Source of the DNA: Streptomyces griseoaurantiacus
GTDB lineage: Bacteria; Actinomycetota; Actinomycetes; Streptomycetales; Streptomycetaceae
Length of the DNA stretch: 64,000 nucleotides
Direction of reading: 5' to 3'
Assembly: GCA_014656015.1 (NCBI GenBank)
Contig: BNBP01000001.1
Coordinates: 62,001-126,000 of the forward strand
In this document: piece after piece, positions 52,657-60,107 of the stretch
How the letters are laid out: every line of letters begins with the position of its first letter
Numbering within the stretch: position 1 is the first letter of the stretch
The notes under the pieces: model-generated
The model's input: the letters and a program-made list of their open reading frames with translations, nothing else
Told to the model about the DNA's origin: nothing
Databases searched by the model: none
Translations under genes and position numbers: made by a program

Positions 52657-54061
52657 TGGGCGCGAGATCCGTTCCCGCACCCCGGCGGCGCACGGCGACG
52701 AGATCGGTACGTGCCGCGTCCGTACGTGCCGCGTCCGTACGTGCCGCGTCCGTACGTGCCGCGTCCGTACGCGCCGCGTCCGTACGTGCCGCGTCCGTAC
52801 GTGCCGCGTCCGTACGCGCCGCATCTGTACGCGCCGCGTCCGTACGCGCCGCGTCCGTACGAGCGGCGTCGGCTCCCGCCGCCGCGGACTCCGCCGCGGT
52901 GGACCCGGCCGCACCGGCGTGCCCCCCGCACCCGGCGCCCCCGGCCTCCGCCCCGCACCCGGCGCCCTCGCCGCCGTGGGTCCCGCGGGCGCCGCCGTCT
53001 CCGTGGGACCCGCAGGCGCCCGCGCCCTCGTGCGCCCCGCAGCCGCCACCCGCGGCCGCCCGGTGCGCGGGCAGGGTCACCTCGTCCGCGCCCTCCACCT
53101 CGAAGCCGGCGTCGGCGATCATCTCCAGGTCGGCCCGGCCGGCCTGGCCCTCCGTGGTGAGGTAGTCCCCGAGGAAGATCGAGTTGGCCAGGTGCAGTGC
53201 GAGCGGCTGCAGGGTGCGCAGGTGCACCTCGCGGCCGCCCGCGATCCGCACCTCGACGTCCGGGCACACGAACCGCACCATCGCCAGGATGCGCAGGCAG
53301 CGCTGCGGGGTGAGGTTCCACTCCGCGGCCAGCGGGGTGCCCTCGACCGGGATGAGGAAGTTGACCGGCACCGAGTCCGGGTCCAGCGCGCGCAGCGCGA
53401 ACACGACGTCGACCAGGTCCTCGTCGCTCTCGCCCATTCCGGCGATCAGCCCCGAGCAGGCCGACAGCCCTGCGGCGTGCGCCTTGCGCACGGTGTCGAC
53501 CCGGTCGGCGTAGGTGTGCGTGGTGGTGATGTCCCCGTACGTGGCCTCGGAGGTGTTGAGGTTGTGGTTGTACGCGTCGGCGCCGGCCGCGCGCAGCCGC
53601 TCCGCCTGGCCCTCGGAGAGCAGTCCGAGGCAGGCGCACACCTCGACGTCCTCGTGCCGTTCCTTGATGGCCGCGATGGTGCCGGCCACGCGCTCCACGT
53701 CACGGTCGGTCGGGCCTCGCCCGGACGCCACCAGGCAGACCCTCTTGGCGCCGCCCGCCAGCCCCGCCGCCGCGGCCTTCGAGGCCTCCTCCGGCTTCAG
53801 CCAGCTGTACTTGAGGATGCCGGTGTCGGAGCCCAGTCGCTGCGAGCAGTAGGAGCAGTCCTCCGGGCACAGGCCCGACTTGAGGTTGACGAGGTAGTTG
53901 AGTTTCACCCGCCGCCCGAACCAGTGCCGGCGCACCCGCCCGGCCGCGGCCACCACGTCGAGCACGTCGTCGTCGGAAGTGGCGAGGACGGCCAGCGCTT
54001 CCTCGCGGGTCGGCGTCTCGCGCCGAAGCCCCTTGTCCACCAGCGTGTTCAGCAGGTTCAT
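52649..54061 (-). CDS. bioB: Biotin synthase with extended repetitive tail
   Basis: A 470-residue radical-SAM enzyme. The cluster motif is [12 protein letters not shown] with Cys65, Cys69 and Cys72; other [2Fe-2S] ligands lie in [15 protein letters not shown] and [12 protein letters not shown], with Arg in [12 protein letters not shown]. The normal core ends near residue 335 ([20 protein letters not shown]). Then follow about 55 residues rich in Gly, Ala, Cys and His (four Cys, four His) and eleven AARTD pentapeptides, closing with [17 protein letters not shown]. Core enzymes are around 330-350 residues, so the tail is about 135 extra. Start ATG 54061. First gene of bioB-bioA-bioD, overlapping bioA. 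Confidence 0.95.
   Translation of the reverse strand: MNLLNTLVDKGLRRETPTREEALAVLATSDDDVLDVVAAAGRVRRHWFGRRVKLNYLVNLKSGLCPEDCSYCSQRLGSDTGILKYSWLKPEEASKAAAAGLAGGAKRVCLVASGRGPTDRDVERVAGTIAAIKERHEDVEVCACLGLLSEGQAERLRAAGADAYNHNLNTSEATYGDITTTHTYADRVDTVRKAHAAGLSACSGLIAGMGESDEDLVDVVFALRALDPDSVPVNFLIPVEGTPLAAEWNLTPQRCLRILAMVRFVCPDVEVRIAGGREVHLRTLQPLALHLANSIFLGDYLTTEGQAGRADLEMIADAGFEVEGADEVTLPAHRAAAGGGCGAHEGAGACGSHGDGGARGTHGGEGAGCGAEAGGAGCGGHAGAAGSTAAESAAAGADAARTDAARTDAARTDAARTDAARTDAARTDAARTDAARTDAARTDAARTDAARTDLVAVRRRGAGTDLAPNA
52706..52870 (-). repeat. 15-bp minisatellite, eleven units, encoding AARTD repeats
   Basis: The unit on the plus strand is GTACGTGCCGCGTCC with scattered single-base variants (GTACGCGCC; GCATCT). 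Eleven units run head to tail and stay in frame, giving AARTD eleven times near the end of BioB. Slippage would change repeat number without breaking the frame. Confidence 0.9.
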
Positions 54062-54129
54062 GGAAGCCGATCCTGGCGTACGACGGGTGCCCGGGCCAAG
54101 GAGGGATCGCACAACTCCGGGCGTGCGAC

Positions 54130-54147
54130 GTGTGGGTATTGCCACAC
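54130..54147. promoter_or_regulatory. Dyad GTGTGG-N6-CCACAC in the bioB/bioF spacer
   Basis: Perfect six-base arms separated by GTATTG lie in the 190-base spacer between divergent bioB (start 54061) and bioF (start 54252). The position is right for a biotin-pathway repressor. It does not match a BirA or BioQ consensus that I can recall, so the identity of the binder is open. Confidence 0.4.
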
Positions 54148-54251
54148 CCTGGGCGGCCCGTGCCCGCACTAGTGTCTGTGCACTGCCTACAAACGCGCGT
54201 GCGCACCGCCCGCGACGGCGAGGGCGTGAGCGCGAAAGCACCGGAGGGACC

Positions 54252-55379
54252 ATGGCGTTCGGGTGGATCGAGGAGCAGGCGCGGGCGCGCCGCCGGGCGG
54301 GTCTCGTACGGACCCTGCGGCCGCGGCCCGCCGACTCGCCGCTCCTGGACCTGGCGAGCAACGACTACCTGGGCCTGGCCCGCCACCCCGAGATCACCCG
54401 GTCGGCCGCCGAGGCGGCCCGCGTCTGGGGGGCGGGCGCCACCGGCTCCCGCCTGGTCACCGGCACCACCGAGCTGCACACGACGCTCGAGGGCGAACTC
54501 GCCGCGTTCTGCGGCTTCGAGGCGGCCCTGGTCTTCGCCACCGGGTACGCGGCCAACCTCGCCGCCGTCACGGCACTCGCGCCGCACGGCTCCCTGCTCG
54601 TCTCCGACGCGGGCAACCACGCCTCGCTGATCGACGGCTGCCGGCTCGCCCGCGGCACCACCCAGGTCGTGGCGCACGCCGACCCGGACGCGGTGCGCAA
54701 GGCGCTCGGCGCCCACCGGGGCCCGGCCGTCCTCGTCTCCGACACGGTGTTCTCGGTGGACGGCGACGCGGCACCGCTGGGCCGGCTGGCCGAGGCGGCA
54801 CGGGAGTCCGGAGCGGGGCTCGTCCTCGACGACGCCCACGGGCTCGGCGTGCTCGGGGAGGGCGGCCGGGGCGCCCCGCAGGGGGCGGGAATCGCGGGCG
54901 CGCCGGACGTGGTCGTCACGGCGACGCTGTCGAAGTCGCTCGGCAGCCAGGGCGGGGTGGTCCTCGGGCCGGAGGCGGTGATCGCCCACCTGGTCAACGC
55001 GGCCCGGACGTTCATCTTCGACACCGGGCTCGCCCCGGCCGCCGCCGGGGCGGCGCTCGCCGCGCTGCGGCTGCTGCGCCGCGAACCCGAGCGGGCGGCA
55101 CGGGCCCGCGAGGTGGCCGCCACGCTGTACGAGCGGCTGACGGCGGAGGGGTTCGAGGCGGTACGGCCCGACGCGGCCGTGGTCTCGGTACGGGCGCCGT
55201 CCCCCGAGCGGGCGGTGCGGTGGGCGGAGGAGTGCCGGGCGGCGGGACTCGCCGTCGGCTGCTTCCGTCCACCGTCCGTGCCGGACGGCGTCTCGCGGCT
55301 GCGGCTGACCGCGCGCGCGGACCTCACGGACGCCGAACTGCGGCGTGCGGTCGAGGTGATCCGCGCGACGCGGCCCTGA
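54252..55379 (+). CDS. bioF: 8-amino-7-oxononanoate synthase
   Basis: A 375-residue alpha-oxoamine synthase joining pimeloyl-ACP/CoA and alanine. [18 protein letters not shown] begins the fold, [17 protein letters not shown] and [15 protein letters not shown] position PLP, and the PLP lysine is in [17 protein letters not shown] 54252 has GGAGGGA upstream. It is divergent from bioBAD, so the locus carries four of the final biotin genes; pimeloyl-supplying genes (bioC, bioH, bioI, bioW) are not present in this window. Confidence 0.95.
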   Translation: MAFGWIEEQARARRRAGLVRTLRPRPADSPLLDLASNDYLGLARHPEITRSAAEAARVWGAGATGSRLVTGTTELHTTLEGELAAFCGFEAALVFATGYAANLAAVTALAPHGSLLVSDAGNHASLIDGCRLARGTTQVVAHADPDAVRKALGAHRGPAVLVSDTVFSVDGDAAPLGRLAEAARESGAGLVLDDAHGLGVLGEGGRGAPQGAGIAGAPDVVVTATLSKSLGSQGGVVLGPEAVIAHLVNAARTFIFDTGLAPAAAGAALAALRLLRREPERAARAREVAATLYERLTAEGFEAVRPDAAVVSVRAPSPERAVRWAEECRAAGLAVGCFRPPSVPDGVSRLRLTARADLTDAELRRAVEVIRATRP

Positions 55380-55414
55380 CCCCCGAGGGACCGCCGGGCC
55401 CCGCCGGGTGCGGT

Positions 55415-55705
55415 TCAGCCCAGCGAGTCGAGGAAGTCCCGCCAGACGCCGGGGGCGAAGAGCACGGCGGGTCCGGGAACCCGCTTGGAGTCGCGCACGG
55501 CGACCAGTCCGACGCAGGGTCCCGACCCCGGACAGGCCGTCTCCACGCAGTTGTTCATGCCGGTGCTGTGGCTGCTGCGCAGCCATCGCACCCCGGGCAG
55601 GGAGGCGCCGGCGGGCAGGGCCCGGGGGACGCCGGATCGGGCGGCGCGAGCGGCACCGGGAGCGGATGCGGAATGGGAAGCGGAAGCAGAAGCGGAAGCG
55701 GGCAT
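55415..55705 (-). CDS. DUF397 protein (WhiJ-cluster small partner)
   Basis: A 96-residue protein. An Ala/Ser-alternating head (MPASASASASHSASAPGAA) leads to the DUF397 core VRWLRSSHSTGMNNCVETAC, SGPCVGLVAVRDSKRVPG and FAPGVWRDFLDSLG. DUF397 proteins act as small antagonists or cofactors of the neighbouring Scr1/WhiJ-type DNA-binding protein. It follows that gene by 10 bases on the same strand. The six-base repetition in the head DNA (GCTTCC-like) may vary in length. Confidence 0.9.
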   Translation of the reverse strand: MPASASASASHSASAPGAARAARSGVPRALPAGASLPGVRWLRSSHSTGMNNCVETACPGSGPCVGLVAVRDSKRVPGPAVLFAPGVWRDFLDSLG

Positions 55706-55715
55706 GGGTTCCTCC

Positions 55716-56576
55716 TTACGCGCGTTCGGCGAGCGCGGTGAGGTGAGCCAATGAGTCCTCGGGCGAGAGAGCGTTGCTCTGCAAGGTGCTGAAGGCCTCG
55801 GCGTAGGCCTGGAGTTCTTCTTTCCGTTCCAGATAGAGGCTACTCGTCAAGTGGTCGAGAACCACCACGTCCAGATCAGAAGTGCTCGGAAACGAGAAGA
55901 TTACGAAAGGGCCGGTGACGCCGATGTGCGCACCGGCGGCGAACGGCAGGATCTGGAGTCGGACATGGGGCAGCCGGGCGGCCGTCACCAGCCGTCTGAG
56001 CTGCTCCTCCATCACCGCCGGGCCGCCCACCTCGCGGCGCAGCACCGCCTCGTCGAGCACCGCGCTCATCCGCAGCGGTGGGTCACCGCGCAGTACGTCC
56101 TGCCGTGCGAGCCGTACCTCCACCAGAGTGTCGAGATGGGCGTCGTCCGGCGGGCCGACCGCCGCCCGGGTCACCGCACGGGCGTACTCGGGCGTCTGCA
56201 GGAGCCCCGGTACGACCAGCGTCTCCAGCGTGCGCATCGCACAGGCCTGCGCTTCCAGGCTGATGAAGTCGCGGTAGGCGGGCGGCAGCACCCCCCGGTA
56301 GGCGTGCCACCAGTTCTGCCGGCCGCCGCCGTCCTCCGAGCCCGCGAGCACCAGCAGCAACTCGCGCAACTGCGGGTCGACGACCTCGTAGGCGTCGAGC
56401 AGCAGCCGCACATCGGCCGGTTTCACCCCACTGGAGCCCGTCTCGATCCGGCTCACCTTCGACTGGTGCCAGCCGACCCGGGCCGCCGCCTGTCCGCTGG
56501 TGAGACCCGCCCGCGCGCGCTGGGCGCGTAATTCCGCGCCGAGTTTGCGGCGGCGCACCGCTGGTCCGTACTGCAT
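55716..56576 (-). CDS. Scr1/WhiJ-like XRE regulator (DUF5753)
   Basis: A 286-residue regulator: HTH at about 10-65 (LGAELRAQRARAGLTSGQAA; GWHQSKVSRIETGSSG) and a DUF5753 sensor domain (about 90-280; WWHAYRGVLPPAYRDFISLE; LVVPGLLQTPEYARAV). Such proteins, with a DUF397 partner and a nearby RsbW-like ATPase, form the numerous WhiJ-type clusters that tune sporulation and antibiotic production in Streptomyces. Start ATG 56576 agrees with the family. The downstream DUF397 gene and the divergent ATPase complete the trio. Confidence 0.92.
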   Translation of the reverse strand: MQYGPAVRRRKLGAELRAQRARAGLTSGQAAARVGWHQSKVSRIETGSSGVKPADVRLLLDAYEVVDPQLRELLLVLAGSEDGGGRQNWWHAYRGVLPPAYRDFISLEAQACAMRTLETLVVPGLLQTPEYARAVTRAAVGPPDDAHLDTLVEVRLARQDVLRGDPPLRMSAVLDEAVLRREVGGPAVMEEQLRRLVTAARLPHVRLQILPFAAGAHIGVTGPFVIFSFPSTSDLDVVVLDHLTSSLYLERKEELQAYAEAFSTLQSNALSPEDSLAHLTALAERA

Positions 56577-56721
56577 GGCCGACTCCTTCCGCCCGGCGTG
56601 CGCACACGCGTCGCGGCGACGGCGAGCGCCGGCGGGCCCGGTTGGCGACGGTAGAGGATGGACCGAGCATGCGCCCATATACGGTCGGTCGTCGGATAGT
56701 TCACCGCTTCGGGCGACAGAT

Positions 56722-56731
56722 ATATGCATAT
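56722..56731. promoter_or_regulatory. AT-rich palindrome ATATGCATAT in the WhiJ-trio spacer
   Basis: A perfect ten-base AT-rich palindrome in an otherwise very GC-rich divergent spacer (56577-56859). Its outer bases AGATAT...ATATCT form a wider dyad (56718-56733). Such an island is a good candidate operator or promoter core for the trio. Confidence 0.45.
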
Positions 56732-56859
56732 CTTGGGGGATCGGCAGCAGGGAGCCCGCGGGTGGTGGCAGTCTGACGCGCAGCACCAAGTCCGGGACCG
56801 CAAGCGCGAAGTTCGCTCCGTGCCGGGCTCCGGTCCCGTGGGAAAGGGGCGACGACGCC

Positions 56860-57300
56860 ATGGCAGATCACCAGGAAGCATCCGTCACTCTGCCGAGCGA
56901 TCCCGCCTCGGTCTCCGCGGCCCGAAGATACGTCGCGGGCGTCCTCGCCGACTGGGGACTGCCACCCGACGCCGAGGCCGCGGACACCGTGCGCCTGATC
57001 GTCTCCGAGCTCGCCACCAACGCCGTGCAGCACACCCTGGGAATGTCGCCCACCTTCACCGTCGACCTGGTCCTCGACCGGGACGAGCGGCTCCGCGTCG
57101 GGGTGACCGACGGTCACCCGCGCTTCCCCAAGAGGCTGCCTGCCGCCGTGCAGCAGGACAACGGGCGCGGTCTGGTCATCGTCCGCTGGCTGACGGCCGA
57201 GTGCGGCGGACGGCTCAGCGTGCGGCCCACCCGGGAGGGCGGGAAGACGATCGAGGCCGAGCTGCCGTGGAAGGTGCCCGCGGTCCAGCCGGACCCGTGA
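56860..57300 (+). CDS. RsbW-like ATP-binding (GHKL) protein
   Basis: A 146-residue anti-sigma-type ATPase. The N box is TVRLIVSELATNAVQHTLGM and the G1/G2 motifs are LRVGVTDGHPRFP and DNGRGLVIVRWLTAECGG. It is the third member of WhiJ-type trios, in which an AbaA-OrfD/RsbW-like protein accompanies the XRE and DUF397 genes. ATG 56860 has AAAGGGG upstream. Kinase activity toward an anti-anti-sigma factor is plausible but not shown. Confidence 0.92.
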   Translation: MADHQEASVTLPSDPASVSAARRYVAGVLADWGLPPDAEAADTVRLIVSELATNAVQHTLGMSPTFTVDLVLDRDERLRVGVTDGHPRFPKRLPAAVQQDNGRGLVIVRWLTAECGGRLSVRPTREGGKTIEAELPWKVPAVQPDP

Positions 57301-57342
57301 AGGGAGCGCCCCTCAGCCCCTCAGCCCTCAGCCCTCGGCCCC

Positions 57343-57894
57343 TCAGTCCTCGGAGGACTTGCGTCCCCGGCCGCCGGGCGTCTCGGTGGGGCCCTCCGTG
57401 ACCGGCTGGTCCGTACGGACGCTGGTGCGGCGGACCAGCCGCGGCAGGACCCCCCACAGCAGCACGCACGCCGCCATGGTTCCCGCGCCCGCGGCGATGC
57501 CCGCCGCCCGGCCCAGCGTCACGTCCACGACGAGCAGCACCGAGCCGGTGAACGCCAGCATCAGCACCGCCAGGCCGGCCGAGGCCAGCCGTGAGGAGAC
57601 CTGCACGATCACCGGCTTCGCGTTCTGCTGGAACAGCGAGCGGTGCAGCGCCGCCGGCGCGGTGAACAGGACGGCCGCCAGCATCGACAGCAGCAGTGTG
57701 ACGACGTACGTCGTGCGCTGGAAGGCGTCGATGTCCGGGAAGCGCTGGGTGAAGGCGAGCGTCAGCAGGAAGGCGAACAGGATCTGCACGCCCGCCTGGG
57801 TGACGCGCACCTCCTGCAGCAGCTCGGCGAAGTTGCGGTCGGCGCGTTCCAGCGGGGTCTCGTTGCGAAGCTCGTGGTGAGGACGGTCGGCCAT
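57343..57894 (-). CDS. DUF6328-like integral membrane protein
   Basis: A 183-residue protein with four predicted membrane helices (about 38-58 LFAFLLTLAFTQRF; 65-85; 108-128 LAVLMLAFTGSVLLVVDVTL; 135-155). An N-terminal charged segment RNETPLERADRNFAELLQEV RVTQAGVQ precedes helix 1. The pattern matches small actinobacterial membrane proteins of unknown function. ATG 57894 and GTG 57903 are both possible starts. It is convergent with the ATPase gene and downstream of the NlpC gene on the same strand. Confidence 0.8.
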   Translation of the reverse strand: MADRPHHELRNETPLERADRNFAELLQEVRVTQAGVQILFAFLLTLAFTQRFPDIDAFQRTTYVVTLLLSMLAAVLFTAPAALHRSLFQQNAKPVIVQVSSRLASAGLAVLMLAFTGSVLLVVDVTLGRAAGIAAGAGTMAACVLLWGVLPRLVRRTSVRTDQPVTEGPTETPGGRGRKSSED

Positions 57895-57981
57895 GTCACA
57901 CACATAACCGTTCCTCGGCGGCTCACGCCCCCGCGCACGTCACACGGCGACCGGCCACGCGCCGAGACCCCCGCCGGACGG

Positions 57982-58455
57982 TCAGCGCACCCTGCCGTAC
58001 CAGACGCTCTTGGTCCACAGCTTCTGCAGCCGTACGACGTCACCGGTCTTCGGCGCGTGCCAGATCTTGCCCTTCCCGGCGTAGATGCCCACGTGGTAGA
58101 CGTAGCTGCCCGAGTGGAAGAACACCAGGTCGCCCGCCTTGCGGTGGGAGGACGAGATGTGGCGCGTCTTGTTGTACTGGGCCGCCGCCGTCCGGGGGAG
58201 CTTCTTGCCCGCCTTCTTGAACGAGTACAGCGTCAGCCCGGAGCAGTCGAACCGCTTCGGCCCGGTGGCGCCCCACTGGTAGGGGGAGCCCTTCTTCGAC
58301 GCCGCGACGTGCAGCGCCTTCGTCGCCGTGGTCGCGGCGGACGCCTGGGAGGCGACGCCGGGGACCGCGATGCTGCCGCCCACGGCGGCGAGGGTGAGGG
58401 CCGAGGCGGTGCCGGCCCGGGTCAACAGCGACGGGACACGATCGAGCGCAGTCAT
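57982..58455 (-). CDS. Secreted NlpC/P60 peptidoglycan endopeptidase
   Basis: A 157-residue exported hydrolase. The signal peptide (MTALDRVPSLLTRAGTASAL, then TLAAVGGSIAVPGVASQASA) ends near residue 40. The NlpC/P60 domain has catalytic Cys in KRFDCSGLTLYSFKKAG, His in SYVYHVGIYAGKG and a second polar residue in IWHAPKTGDVV. It lacks the coiled-coil head of larger RpfC/CwlA types. The start is ATG 58455, with GAAGGG upstream. A c-di-AMP-type riboswitch occupies its leader, as for other Streptomyces wall hydrolase genes. Confidence 0.92.
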   Translation of the reverse strand: MTALDRVPSLLTRAGTASALTLAAVGGSIAVPGVASQASAATTATKALHVAASKKGSPYQWGATGPKRFDCSGLTLYSFKKAGKKLPRTAAAQYNKTRHISSSHRKAGDLVFFHSGSYVYHVGIYAGKGKIWHAPKTGDVVRLQKLWTKSVWYGRVR

Positions 58456-58467
58456 GCGCAACCCTTC

Positions 58468-58655
58468 GTCAGCCGCCTGTGAAGGATGACCTGTCGGATT
58501 CGGGCTGGCGAAGTTGCCCGGCCGCTGACGCGGCTTCACCCCAAGGGCTGCTCGGCACGGACTGTCCGTACCGGCGACCCGTCTTGCTCGGGTCCTCCAC
58601 TCCTGCCGATCCACTCCTGTCGACCGGTCATCCGGGCGGCGGCAGGATTCGGCGT
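58468..58655 (-). ncRNA. ydaO/yuaA-type c-di-AMP riboswitch
   Basis: Reading toward the NlpC gene, conserved blocks of the family are present: GGGGTGAAGCCGCGTCA (58524-58543), CCGAATCCGACAGGTCATCC (58485-58504) and a 5' half beginning CCGAATCCTGCCGCC with GGATGACC (58626-58655) that mirrors the 3' half. This two-fold layout is typical of the c-di-AMP aptamer. In Streptomyces these riboswitches sit before rpf and other wall-lytic genes and switch expression off when c-di-AMP is high. Exact ends are approximate. Confidence 0.75.
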
Positions 58656-58994
58656 CCGCCCGGACCGCCCCGCCTCTTGTGGCGGGGGCTGTCGCAAGGG
58701 ATCTTCACCCACCGATGTCTGAAAATCCCAACGGAAACGGAGCTTTGTGTTGTTACTCACCACTCTGCTGTTCGAGTGAACACCCCCCGTTCCAGGGCGC
58801 GTCCAGCATCGGGAGGAGCCCCGGACCAGCACCGGAATACCTCGTTCCGCCTGGTGTCCACCCGTGCCGCGCAACCGGGGCGGCCACAAAAGTCGAGGTA
58901 TGCGTACACCGAAAGGGGGTAACCCGTCCGGCCCCCCGCGCCGGAGTGTCGCGCACGCCCGGGCCTCGGCCGCGCGGTCCCCGAGTCGCTCGCC

Positions 58995-59116
58995 GGAGCG
59001 GCTCGCCACCGTTCGCCGGAGCGGCTCCCGCACCGTTCGCCGGAGCGGCGCGCGAGCCGAACGTCGGAGCGGTGCGCGAGCCGAACGTCGGAGCGGTGCG
59101 CGAGCCGAACGTCGGC
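58995..59116 (+). repeat. Five imperfect 24-bp tandem repeats
   Basis: Three near-identical units GAGCGGTGCGCGAGCC + GAACGTCG start at about 59044, 59068 and 59092. Two more diverged units, GAGCGGCTC... with ACCGTTCGCCG, precede them from 58995. The GAACG and CGTTC cores in the two classes are reverse-complementary. Non-coding, 150 bases before the operon start. Confidence 0.75.
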
Positions 59117-59169
59117 GTGGCTCGCGCGCCGCGCAAGAACGTTGCGGGACCCCGCGCCCGCACGCAGCG

Positions 59170-59228
59170 AAACTGCGCGTACACGCAGTTTTCGTCACTT
59201 GTCCGCCTCCGTGCGCCCTCCCTACCGT
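59170..59228 (+). promoter_or_regulatory. Operator dyad and promoter of the dimethylargininase-rocD operon
   Basis: AAACTGCG-CGTACA-CGCAGTTT (59170-59191) is a perfect dyad with eight-base arms. It lies just upstream of a -35-like TTGTCC (59199-59204), an 18-base spacer, and a -10-like TACCGT (59223-59228). The location before the -35 suits an activator or a repressor that excludes RNA polymerase. The binder may be an Lrp- or ArgR-type protein, not identified. Confidence 0.55.
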
Positions 59229-59270
59229 GGTCTCACCCCCTTGGCACCGCATCAGCGGAGGTACCCCTTC

Positions 59271-60107
59271 GTGCCCGACTCCCGTGTGCCGCGCCCCCGG
59301 CGCTATCTCGTCTGCGAACCCACCTACTTCGCCGTCCGGTACGCGATCAACCCCTGGATGCACCCCGACGTGCCCGTCGACACCGGCCTCGCCCTCCTCC
59401 AGTGGCGCGACCTGGTCCGGACGTACCGCGAGTACGGCCACACCGTCGAGAACGTGCCCCCCGTCCCCGGCCTCCCCGACATGGTCTTCGCCGCCAACTC
59501 CGCCCTCGTGCTCGGCGGCCGCGTCTTCGGCTCCCTCTTCCACGCTCCCGAACGCCGCCCCGAGTCCGCCGCCTACACGGCCTGGTTCAAGGCCGCCGGC
59601 CACGACGTGTACCGGCCCGAATCGGTGTGCGAGGGCGAGGGCGACCTGATCCCGGCCGGCCGGTACGTCCTGGCAGGCACCGGCTTCCGCACCACCCCGG
59701 AGGCCCACCGCGAGGCCCAGGAGTTCTTCGGCGTCCCGGTCGTCGGACTGCGGCTGGTGGACCCGTACTTCTACCACCTCGACACCGCCCTGTTCGTCCT
59801 CGACCCGGGGGAGCCCGGACCCGGACAGGAGGCGAACATCGCCTACTACCCGCAGGCGTTCTCGCCCGGCAGCCGCGAGGTACTGGCCCGGCTGTTCCCC
59901 GACGCGGTCCTCGCCACCCGGGAGGACGCGCGCGTCCTCGGCCTCAACGCGGTCTCGGACGGCCGTCACGTGTTCATGCCCCCGCAGGCCACGGCCCTCG
60001 CCGGCCGGCTCGCCGCCCGCGGATACGTCCCCGTCCCCGTCGACCTGTCGGAGTTCCTCAAGGCAGGCGGGGGCATCAAGTGCTGCACCCAGGAGATCCG
60101 TTCATGA
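59271..60107 (+). CDS. ddaH: Dimethylargininase-like amidinotransferase/hydrolase
   Basis: A 278-residue pentein-fold enzyme of the DDAH branch, which hydrolyses N-omega-methylated arginines to citrulline and methylamines. The catalytic cysteine is in LKAGGGIKCCTQEIRS at the C-terminus, the His in RLVDPYFYHLDTALFVLD and acidic residues in VCEGEGDLIPAGRYVLAG. Met30 to Pro (INPWMHPDVPV) is a conserved N-terminal loop. GTG 59271 with GGAGG at 59257 is the start. Its stop overlaps rocD by four bases. It may instead act on another guanidino compound. Confidence 0.88.
   Translation: MPDSRVPRPRRYLVCEPTYFAVRYAINPWMHPDVPVDTGLALLQWRDLVRTYREYGHTVENVPPVPGLPDMVFAANSALVLGGRVFGSLFHAPERRPESAAYTAWFKAAGHDVYRPESVCEGEGDLIPAGRYVLAGTGFRTTPEAHREAQEFFGVPVVGLRLVDPYFYHLDTALFVLDPGEPGPGQEANIAYYPQAFSPGSREVLARLFPDAVLATREDARVLGLNAVSDGRHVFMPPQATALAGRLAARGYVPVPVDLSEFLKAGGGIKCCTQEIRS

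Larger units (their letters stand above)
58656..59270. other. Intergenic region between riboswitch and dimethylargininase operon
   Basis: This 615-base stretch holds the riboswitch promoter on the minus strand (not resolved), a 24-bp tandem repeat array (58995-59116) and the operator/promoter of the arginine-derivative operon. Several long reading frames cross it, but all have repeat composition and no family match, so I see no gene. Confidence 0.5.

Noticed and set aside
52706..52870. Regular 15-bp repeats that might suggest a CRISPR array
   Set aside because: There are no unique spacers, the unit is too short and it is an in-frame part of bioB.
54130..54147. BioQ or BirA operator identity for the bio spacer dyad
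   Set aside because: The sequence does not match a consensus I can state with confidence, so only an unnamed dyad is reported.
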